From assembly GCF_030253575.1 (NCBI RefSeq), contig NC_080567.1, forward strand, positions 14,562,501 through 14,626,500: a DNA stretch of 64,000 bases, read 5' to 3'. The notes under the pieces are model-generated. The model was not told where the DNA came from. It ran no database searches and was given only the letters and a program-made list of their open reading frames with translations. The DNA comes from Rhododendron vialii. Lineage: Eukaryota; Streptophyta; Magnoliopsida; Ericales; Ericaceae. Within the stretch, counting starts at the first letter, position 1; each line of letters begins with the position of its first letter. Made by a program: the position numbers and the translations under genes. Below are positions 55,812 through 64,000 of the stretch, one piece after another.

Positions 55812-56624
55812 TGTAGGGGGATGAAAACAATTGATGTTTCGGATCACCTTGGATTGCAACGGCTTATTCGTGCCTTTTCACCGGAACCCTAATTCGTCGT
55901 CAGAACCCTAATCTGCAAAATAGATGGGGGGTGAGTGCACCTCTGCCTCTCGTGGCAAAGGCCCTTCAATGGCAAAGTTAGTATCACGTATTTTTCAATA
56001 AACCCTAATTATCAGTAGGAAATATCAAATAATGTAACGTATTGCGTACCTTTCACATTTAGGTTTACCTTATATTTATAGATTCATGGATGCTTGCTGT
56101 CGAAGCTTTCCTGTTGCCCTAGGATTCCTATTTCGTATAGGAAACCCTGGATATCAAGGACTCTCGTTCCTTAACCAGTTCATTACTTTAATCCTTGTAG
56201 GACTCTTTTCCATAACGGGCCGAACATCCCATTCCCGTTGAGTATCTTTTCTAAATCCTACTCTCTCGGGATCTTATTCCTTAACGGAATACCACCGTTT
56301 CTGGACCCTTCCAGAGTGTTTCCTTTTCTCCAACATCTGATTGGATTTCTTTCCCTGTTCGGCTGTCTCATCGCCGAACAGACTGTATAGACCAGTCACT
56401 TCACATGCAACTGGTTTTTATCGTTGTGTTTTGGACAAATGACCTCACATGTCTTCTGTCTTTATCAGCTGAAAAGACTGCATGGATCAATGACTTTCCA
56501 TATCATTGGTTCATATCGCCGTTCACCACACTGCCCGGTGATAAGTCCTGTCATACTTACCGCGTGATCCCAAATATCACGTGTTCGGCAACTAGATGTA
56601 TCTGTTCGGGAATACCTCCCTACA
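55812..56624 (-). repeat. 5' LTR of the nested Tat element
   Basis: 813 bp, upstream LTR in coding orientation. Same length as the partner LTR, with TGTAGGG/CCCTACA ends. Confidence 0.93.
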
Positions 56625-58559
56625 CTAGGTATTATAATCCATTCCAACCTCTCCTCTAAGTATATTAAGTATTTTTATGCTTAACCCTATGCCCCGAATG
56701 GACCCATGCATCGAAACCATGACGAAAAAATGAAATCTGGACGCGACCTTGCGGCCGCAACCTTCGGGCCGCAAGAACCAGGCCTGAGTTTGCGGTTAGA
56801 TGCTTAGCCGCAAGGTTGACTCGGTCAGACCTTGCGGCAACTGTTGTTTTGGTTCGAATCGATTTTGCGACCTTCCGAATACTATTTTTGACCCCCAAAC
56901 TATTTTTTCTAGACTTTTTATATCTCAAAGATCATAACTTGTTAAGGTCATATTTTTTTTATTTAATTATCTATTTATTAAATTATTTATTAGTTATCTT
57001 TCAAAGTTTACAAACGAAAAATAGTTACGACCTTCCAAACAAGGCATTAACACCCAAACTATTTTTTTCTAGACTCCCTGCATCTCAAAGATGATAATTT
57101 GTTAATTTAATAATTTTTTTAATTTATTATTTATTGTTATTTTTATAGTATTTCCAATCGAAATTACTTTACGACCTTATAAACCTTATTATTAACGCCC
57201 GAGTAATTTTATTTAGACTCCATACATCCTGAAGATGAAACTTTGTTAATCTCAGCATATTTTTAATAGTAAATTATTTATTATCTATTTACTTCACTTT
57301 CGGTCACTTTATTTAACGCTTTCATTTAAATTAATTCCACGACTCTCCGAACCCAACTTTTTTACACGCAACTGGTTGCATAGGACCTTTAAGACTCTTA
57401 TTAAGGTCATGTTAATTATTCTAATATTTTTATTTAATTAATGTATTTAATTAGTTTTTAATAAATCTAATTACTTAGAAATAATTAATGTGAGCCTAGA
57501 AAATATTTTATTAATTTTTTTATAAAAATTCCACTTCATTATTGACATTGTACCATACAAGAATAAGGGTAACGACCCATTCATAAAAAGTTGTGTGATT
57601 GCATTGCTCGTTAATTATTTTAATTATTATTTGATTTAATTGTATATTGCACCGACACTTGATTTGAATGTTAGAATGGACCCTAGAGACATGGGGTGGT
57701 ATGCGAATAGAGTTCACTTAGACGATGCTAGGTAATGGATGAATTGGAAAGTTTTATTTTCTTTAGAATGTCTGCAAGCGGGATTTTGAGATGTGATGAG
57801 TTGGATGTGATGGTTTGAAACTGGCAAAGTAAGCCCAGTGATGAATTGATACTGGCAAAGTAAGCCCAGTGATGAATATGATGATTGTGATGTGATGCAA
57901 TAAGATAGGCGAACCCTAATTATTATTCGGGCATGATAAGCTTTCTTTTGTTGTAATGAGAGGGATACACACTGGGTACATAACTTAGGTGCAATCCGCG
58001 ACAGCAAAAGAAAGTGAGCTCATGGGACAGGGCATAGCTAGCGGTTGGGGAGGAAAGATCCCGCGGAGGAGATCTTAAATTACACGTCAAGTTAATGGAT
58101 AGTAATAAACTGTTTATGTGGAATAAACTCTGTTTTACTTTTTCGCATTACTATTATCCTGCTGCTTGCTAACTATAAAGTAAGAGGGGTAGTTGGGTTG
58201 GATTATACTACGGGGTGAACTCTTTCACTCAGGTACGGATTGCCTGGCTTCCGTGCCAGATTTTGCAGAAAATCAGGAAGAGACACAGAATGCCGAAAGT
58301 GAGCAATTCTATGCAGAGGAGAATCCAGAGGTGGGAGTCGAGCCAGAATATGCTTGGGATCCGTATCAAACCTAGAAGACGGCTCGATTATTTTGTTTAG
58401 TTTATTACTACAAAGACTAATTTCAGTATTTCTACTATGGTTTGTAATAGATGAATCTTTATGATGAATTATCCGTTTTGAATTTTGAATTTAATTTAAC
58501 TAATTTTCAAAAATTAATATTTTGTCTCCGATTTTATTTCCGAAAATAGGGGCGTCACA
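56625..58559 (+). repeat. 3' LTR of the outer gypsy element, second piece
   Basis: Resumes with the second CTAGG copy and matches the 5' LTR from about 36697 to its end GGGGCGTCACA. It lacks the Stowaway at the matching site (about 57285). Confidence 0.93.
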
Positions 58560-58564
58560 GATAA

Positions 58565-58960
58565 GTATCCTAAAATATCTGCATGTGCATAGCCTAGCCA
58601 TGAGACATGCCATCTCTGAACAAGAAAAGTCCCGTCTTCAACTAACGGACAGAAAACGGGTTCCCGCAACTCTAATCTTGACCAAACAACCATCATACAC
58701 TTTGGAACATCCAATTTAAAACCGGAACTGATATTTTAAATGAACCAATATTATGAATGAAAAGTCGTAAGAGTGGATCAAACACTTAAAGTTATCCCAT
58801 TGACCTATTTTTTTTAGGGTCACTCGAAAAAATATTTGTAAATTAATGAACGAGTGGAATTATTTTTGTGGGACGTCAAAGTGGGCTCCACAAAAATCTG
58901 TGCACAACCTGTGCATAAGTTATCTGTGTCAATAGAGTTTTCAATCATTAAACTATGCGG
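58565..58960. other. 3' flank of the retrotransposon stack
   Basis: An open frame of about 50 codons runs from the insertion point to TAA near 58720, and on the other side continues in frame from 36076 upstream (see findings). No domain was recognised. The rest is AT-rich spacer. Confidence 0.4.
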
Positions 58961-59308
58961 ATGAACTTAACTTAAATCTGAAAATTTTGTTCTTATTTAA
59001 ATTTTTATCGCATTTGTTAGTTTTGCGCCAAACTTTTAAGAGTTATTGACTCGTCTCGACAAGAGGAATCGAAAAAGTAATTTTTTTTTTTACTTTTACC
59101 CAAGTATTTTGAGAAATAACTACTTTTTTATTTTTTTCTTTTAAAACGTGGTTATTTCTCAAAATACTTGGGTAAAAGTAAAAAAAAAATACTTTTCCAA
59201 TTCTTTTTGTCGAGATGAATAAATAACTCACAAAAGTTTGATGCAAAACTAACAAATGCGAAAAAAATTCAAATAAGGGCAAAATTTTCATATTTAAGTT
59301 AAGTTCAT
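58961..59308. mobile_element. foldback element (348 bp) sharing its core with the 30351-31725 element
   Basis: The left end ATGAACTTAACTTAAA and right end TTTAAGTTAAGTTCAT are perfect complements, and the arms stay complementary to a loop near 59125. The inner arms carry TTGACTCGTCTCGACAAGAGG and TACCCAAGTATTTTGAGAAAT, which match the inner arms of the larger foldback at 30351. No clear target duplication was found. Confidence 0.75.
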
Positions 59309-60190
59309 AATTTTCAAGTTTTTTTTTTTTAAGAACAATGTTTAGAAAGGATATGATGCTCTAACCCTCACAGACACACCAAATGAGAGCACCAAATTTG
59401 ATGAGCCTTTGTCGTGCTTCGAATATGGTGATTGAACACACTCATCAATTAGTAGGTCCCTCCATTAAGTATAATTAATAATTTATTTTTTAATCAATTA
59501 TCATATTGGTCTTCTTGTGAAGCAGTTGCAACCACCATCTTCGATAAGTGATGGAAAACAACATATATCTCTTCTTCATATTTTAGTAGTTTCAATGTAA
59601 TCACTTTTTTTCGAGATTTGAATGAATAAGTGATTGAATATAGCTACGCATATTCTGTAGATGATTTTAGACTTAAATAATCATAACGGTGTTTGAAAAT
59701 TTCCTAGTAGATAAGTGATTGTACGTGTATGGTTCATGATTTTAAACTTCACATTTTTTAGGCTTGATCCATTCAAGGGTACCGTAGCAAAAAGGTTTTA
59801 AAAAAACCTAATAAATTAATAAAGTTTGAAGAATGGGTTGAGTCACAACTTTAAAAACAATTACAAAAAAAAAAATCAAATTGCAGCATAGGTCAACAAA
59901 AACTATGTTTGGTGTAAAAGTAAGAAGAGTGCGTGGGGATGCTCACAAGCAGATTTGTGGGTTGGTTAAGACTCAAGAGTCATAAGTTAAAGAGCCCATA
60001 TCCAGTAGTTACACAAGCCCATAGTTCAGAAATTAGGCCTGCTAATTAATTAACTCCCCTATTTTGTTCTGTTTCCAGTAGCGTGCAGTTAACTTGCTAA
60101 TGTTTGTCAGAAGAGGTGTTGGGTCAACTGTGTGCTAATGGGAGTTTTCTTCCCCCGTGTGGGGTTTCTGGTGTTCTTTTGACTATCTTT
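59309..60190. other. AT-rich spacer, no gene seen
   Basis: No ORF, TIR or tandem repeat of note. Confidence 0.4.
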
Positions 60191-60400
60191 GTCATAGTCG
60201 AAGGTCTGTGTTGCTCTCTTTGTTTAGAAGTCGGTCATGGCCGATTAGCTGGCAAAGCCGTTGCGAGGCTCTTGTGGGTGATTTTGGGTAGCTAGGCCTC
60301 TTGTTTGGTTATTTACTCCCCTTGGGACGAAACCCAACTTCGATGTATTCGGCGGTTTTCTGATATAATACAACTCATACCATTTTGGCAAAAAAAAAGC
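60191..60400 (+). mobile_element. possible LINE 3' tail with poly(A)
   Basis: The GC-richer stretch with a short coding-like frame (to 60295) is followed by GATGTATTCGGCGGTTTTCTG, then ATAATACAACTC, and an A-run at 60391-60399. This is the order of many plant LINE 3' ends. Weak evidence. Confidence 0.3.
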
Positions 60401-63120
60401 ATGCAAATTTAAATCATCACTGTTGTGGGTTTTTCGACTTCACATACGCTGCGCCTGTTGCTCTACTTCTATTGTTCATGCTTTGCTAGAGCCGTTCCGC
60501 TAAGGTTCTTATATTTTAAGTACTTATTTTCTATTTTACGAGATATGTCATTCTCTCACAATATATACATCACTTTTAATTCAAAGAATAAGTACTCATT
60601 TTTACTTATTTTTCTTAGCGGAAGAGAGTCATCATCTATTCCAAAATCTTCATCCCACTTTTGGATGACTTTGCACATCAAGATTACACAACACTAATTA
60701 CAACATGAAGCACAACTACATGATTACACTAGCCACAACTTAACTCACAAATTTGAGCTCTACCGTTTACATCTTTATCACATAACAATACCATTAACTC
60801 CAACTTTTTTTTTCATTCAACTTGATCCCGCATTTGGAGTTCTGATCACATTCTTCATAGGGCTCTTATATCTCTTCCTTGTTTTTGGGGGATTAGCTTA
60901 GATTTATTGATCATTATTGTAGATCAAAGTCCTTGCCTTGAAAACGCTGAGTTTTTTTGTTTGTTTTAATTTCCCCCCCTAAGAAATCAGTAAGAGGAGA
61001 TCAGTAGCTGGCGAAGATCAGATGGCAGCTTGTAGAGGTGAGACTCCACTCAAATTAAGTTATCGAGTAAACATGGCTTCACTGGATACCAAACCAAATA
61101 TCAAATATGCCCTGCCAAAATATCAAAATAGGTTTGTCGTCAAGAAAATCATCAACCAACCAAAGGAGCAGCAGTGTGTTTCTATGAAATGGTGGCTGAG
61201 ACATTCAAATCACTGAAGAGATCAAGTACACTGATGCTCTTATAAGAAAATTGAACTACCATGAAGGGAAAAAAAAAAAAAAAAAAACCCTCAAATCTCA
61301 CACCGAGGAGAACAAGAACAGTATCCCCATGAACGTTTAGCTCTTGCAATTTCTAAGATGCAAAATTGGGTTTGTGGCTTTGAGTAGAATGAGCACTAAC
61401 AATGTCAAGACTTTATGCATTTTTATGTGCTTGAACGATATATATACCGGCCAACAGACTTGGGACCATGATATGGTCTAACCTGTAAAAGAACAAATAA
61501 ACATCAAGTCAGGAATTTGTTTCACCACTGAGTCGTTTACGGAATTCTCAATTCACAATCACAATATTAATGTCAGGATCAATTAGAAGTTTATTTGCCA
61601 GGATGTCCTTGCTGTGCAAAGAAATCGAAAGACCCGAAATGCAAGTTTGTACAACGTAAATATGCGAATCTATCATACTTTCCTACTACGCCTTCTTCCA
61701 CCTCCACTCTTCTGAATGCTGTGGAATACAGGGGGCAAAAAGAACCACGCCTTGCAAATGCAAGTTTGGACATACCCCTCTCACAAGTAGGTCGTTCATC
61801 GATGTAAAATTTGTATCCATGGAGTTTGGTTAATTTGGTGAGGACACAGAAGTACTAAAAAAAACTACTACTATGATATTTAGTGCTAGTACAAAATTTG
61901 CGATTGATGTACTCATTGATACATTTGAACTAACCTAACCCCCATATATACACTGATTATATCGACGATATATCTAGTATTTTACGACTAACTTATCATT
62001 ATACCACGTTTGTATAGCCTGCTGCTATATCGCATAGTATTAGAGATATTTTAAACCTTGACATCAGCACTAATAAGCACTCCATTTATTCAAATTTATC
62101 AGAAAGAATTCAACTTTTCAAGGGGATATTCACTAGTCATTACACCTGGAAAACTTCAACTTTCTCAGAATTGCCGTTCAACGTTTTTAGCATTGGTACT
62201 TTTTGATAACAGGTGGCTAACTTACGCGCACATCGAGTAATCATGGGGACCATAAACTTACCGTCTCCTAGCAGGAGCACCACTTGAAACCGGAGCAAAT
62301 GCTTGATATGGACTGGCCCCAAAGGAGTTGGTATTTTAATTCAAAAGAGAAGCAGCAAAGCAATTTTTTTTTTTTTCTTTTTCCCCGGATTAGGTTTATT
62401 AATTAATTTGTCAAACTATAACAACAGGAATATTGCAAAACTCTTAAAAGTTTAGAAGCAGGTTAACCAACCAGACAGAATACAGATCACACTAGAAACA
62501 CACAGAATATTGACAAAGAGACCAAGAAACACTCTTAGAAAGGTTTTGTTTTGTATGAACATATTCAATTTCACCCGCCCAGTACCCACCCCAATACCCT
62601 TCTAAACGATACAATCAAATTGTACACCCAGTACCTTTGCCAAGAGTATGTCACAACACAAATACTGTATAAAAGAAAATTCCAAATAACAATTGGCTCC
62701 CGGACCCAAGAGAAATGATATGCATGTAATAATGTACCTAAATTTATACCTACCAATAAGAGCTCTACAATATGCATACAAAAGCTTATTTGATATAGGC
62801 TCGTTAACTAAACAGACAAAGGTTAAAGCATTTTAATTAAATCTCATAAAATTTTCAACAAAAAAGCTATAAACACCGATCAAAATGAGGACCGATTGTG
62901 CACATACCGGCATGCGAGGTCCACTCTGGGTCCCACACGAATAATCCGAGCTGTTCAATAATTTTAAAACAATTGGAACTTGTCTTGTGAACTACTCCTA
63001 ATATATGGAGTAGTTCAATTCAGAACGACTCGACTGATAAAAGATACTACTACTCCAGAAAACACAGAAAATTGGTCCATGTGAAAGCTAATAAAGGTAC
63101 CTGAGGATTCCAATAGTAGT
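60401..63120. other. intergenic region and CML gene 3' flank, no gene supported
   Basis: Short plus-strand frames at 61022-61216, 61595-61807 and 62058-62240 have no recognised domain. A-runs lie at 61268-61286 and a T-run at 62363-62380. The last few hundred bases are probably the 3'UTR of the calmodulin-like gene. Confidence 0.4.
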
Positions 63121-63609
63121 TCAAGCCCAAGAATTATCAAAAGCAGCAGAAGTAATCGCCTGAGAAAACTCCTGAAAGCTAATCCGACCATCCCCATCCG
63201 TATCCGCCTCTCTGATCATCCCCGTCAGCTCCTCCGCATTCAAAGCGTGCCCCAGCTTCGCCATCGAGTGAGCCAGCTCCGCCGCGGTGATGTACCCGTT
63301 CCCGTCGCGGTCGAACATCCGAAACAGCTGCACCAGTTGCTCCTCCGTGTAGGGGGACTTGGCCGGGAGGAGCTCTGGCGCCACCAGCGACACGAACTCC
63401 GAGAACTCCACCAGGCCGTTGCTGTTGGTGTCCGCTTTCTGTATCAGGGTTTCGAGCTGGTCGGGACTCGGTTTCAGACCCAGTGATCTGAGTAGGGATC
63501 CGAGTTCGAGCTGAGTTAGGCTACCATCGTTGTTCCGGTCGAACGACCGGAAGATTTCTCGCAACTCTGCCAGCTGCTCGTCGTCTAGTTTCACAGGTTC
63601 CTTGCTCAT
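63121..63609 (-). CDS. CML18: calmodulin-like protein, CML17/CML18 type, four EF-hands
   Basis: An intronless 162-aa protein. Four canonical EF-hand loops are visible: residues 24-35 (DRNNDGSLTQLE), 60-71 (DTNSNGLVEFSE), 100-111 (DRDGNGYITAAE) and 136-147 (DTDGDGRISFQE). Each has acidic residues at loop positions 1 and 12 and Gly at 6. It therefore should bind four Ca2+ ions and act as a Ca2+ sensor relaying to target proteins, probably soluble in cytosol or nucleus. The motifs EIFRSFD, LLRSLGLKPS, AAELAHSMAKLGHAL and the end QAITSAAFDN match the Arabidopsis CML17/CML18 (CAST) subgroup and its usual length. The CML17 versus CML18 assignment is uncertain. The start at 63609 is the only Met that keeps the full N-terminal helix. 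Confidence 0.93.
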   Translation of the reverse strand: MSKEPVKLDDEQLAELREIFRSFDRNNDGSLTQLELGSLLRSLGLKPSPDQLETLIQKADTNSNGLVEFSEFVSLVAPELLPAKSPYTEEQLVQLFRMFDRDGNGYITAAELAHSMAKLGHALNAEELTGMIREADTDGDGRISFQEFSQAITSAAFDNSWA

Positions 63610-64000
63610 TCTAAACAGCTACCTCTATATACCCCTCCCTCAGTATATATGAAATCTAATTATATCGGGTTTTAAAAGTCGATTTGAATGCAAAATCCAA
63701 AGTACAACAATAAATCTAGCTATTCTAATAATACTGGCTTTCGCCTATAAAAAATATTACGGCAGCAAATATGTAATGGTAGTTATATCGAGTTATTCAA
63801 TGCAAGATCGAGACTATAACAACAAATTCTAACAATGTTGACTTTTGCACGAATATGAGGGAAAATATGCAAGTTTAGCTCTGCTTTCTCGTTCGGGGAG
63901 CCGATCCAAGAAATTCGTAATATTTTCCTTTCTTTTCCCCAATTGGATCCGTTGATCGCCCAACATTCATTCCAATTCTCTCTCTCTCTCTCTCTCTCTC
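63610..64000 (-). promoter_or_regulatory. 5' flank of the CML17/18-like gene
   Basis: TATATA sequence near 63632-63648 lies about 25-40 bp upstream of the start codon on the minus strand, close for a TATA box. A (TC)n microsatellite runs from 63977 to the window end. Confidence 0.35.

Larger units (their letters stand above)
45553..56624 (-). mobile_element. nested Tat-type Ty3/gypsy retrotransposon (11.07 kb, reverse orientation)
   Basis: LTRs of equal length (813 bp) begin TGTAGGGGGATG and end CCTCCCTACA. A CTAGG target duplication (45548-45552 and 56625-56629) shows insertion into the 3' LTR of the outer element. gag-pro and pol lie on the minus strand, and an antisense spliced gene lies on the plus strand between pol and the 3' LTR. 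This arrangement is typical of the Tat lineage (Retand/Tat group). LTR divergence is roughly 3% by eye, so the insertion is fairly young. The length is usual for the group. Confidence 0.93.
36081..58559 (+). mobile_element. outer Ty3/gypsy LTR retrotransposon, Del/Tekay-like, interrupted by a nested element
   Basis: The element starts TGTAACGACCCG and ends GGGGCGTCACA, with a perfect GATAA target duplication (36076-36080 and 58560-58564). Order: 5' LTR, tRNA-Met-type primer site, extra ORF, gag, protease, RT, RNase H, integrase, 3' LTR. The protease-RT-RNase H-integrase order and long LTRs suggest the Del/Tekay chromovirus group; the chromodomain that would confirm it is deleted. A Tat-type element lies in the 3' LTR and a Stowaway MITE in the 5' LTR. 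Its reading frames carry many stops, so this copy is dead. Confidence 0.9.

Noticed and set aside
61595-61807. Plus-strand Cys/Ser-rich 70-codon ORF
   Set aside because: No known domain, isolated, and no splice or promoter support.

Overview
This is nuclear DNA of a flowering plant. It is AT-rich, carries spliced genes with GT..AG introns, and holds plant-specific families: an FBA-type F-box protein, a CML17/18-type calcium sensor, Cassandra elements with a 5S rRNA-like core, Tat-type and Del/Tekay-like Ty3/gypsy retrotransposons, and PIF/Harbinger, MULE, hAT and Stowaway miniatures. The species cannot be fixed by reading alone. No tRNA gene, rRNA array, CRISPR array or organelle gene was seen.

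Host genes are few. They are a small membrane-anchored protein (96-416, minus), a two-exon 196-aa protein of unknown function with a 4.15-kb intron (18377-23120, plus), an F-box protein of the CPR1/CPR30 type (26737-27876, minus) and a four-EF-hand calmodulin-like protein of the CML17/18 type (63121-63609, minus). Everything else is transposon-derived or featureless AT-rich spacer.

Region by region: 0.65-2.27 kb holds two PIF/Harbinger miniatures sharing one TAA target site, and a Cassandra solo LTR lies directly beside them. 3.1-9.1 kb holds another TAA-flanked miniature, a second and better preserved Cassandra solo LTR, a 507-bp palindromic MULE-type element, a 132-bp one, and LINE 3' tails. 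9.2-17.5 kb is a Harbinger-rich block. It has an apparently intact transposase gene (three exons, DDE complete), an intact MYB/SANT partner gene, a second short MYB/SANT gene with the same intron position, a viroplasmin/RNase H1 N-terminal-domain ORF, a 2-kb minisatellite and a telo-box-like tandem repeat. 29-35 kb holds a hAT miniature with a second miniature nested in it, a 1375-bp foldback element and a 286-bp TTA-flanked miniature.

36.08-58.56 kb is one nested retrotransposon stack. The outer Ty3/gypsy element (GATAA target duplication) has long LTRs, a tRNA-Met primer site, an extra acidic ORF before gag, and a gag-pol frame with nine stop codons but no frameshift. A deletion removed the end of pol and the start of the 3' LTR. 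A Stowaway element then entered the 5' LTR, and the 3' LTR keeps the empty site. An 11-kb Tat-type element (CTAGG target duplication) entered the 3' LTR in reverse orientation. It carries long gag and pol ORFs on the minus strand and a spliced three-exon gene on the opposite strand with a Transposase_28-like domain.

No host pathway links the genes. The window is best read as a record of layered transposition around four unrelated host genes. The points most worth following are the extra ORF of the outer element, the stop-only decay of its gag-pol, the antisense gene of the Tat element and the complete Harbinger gene pair.
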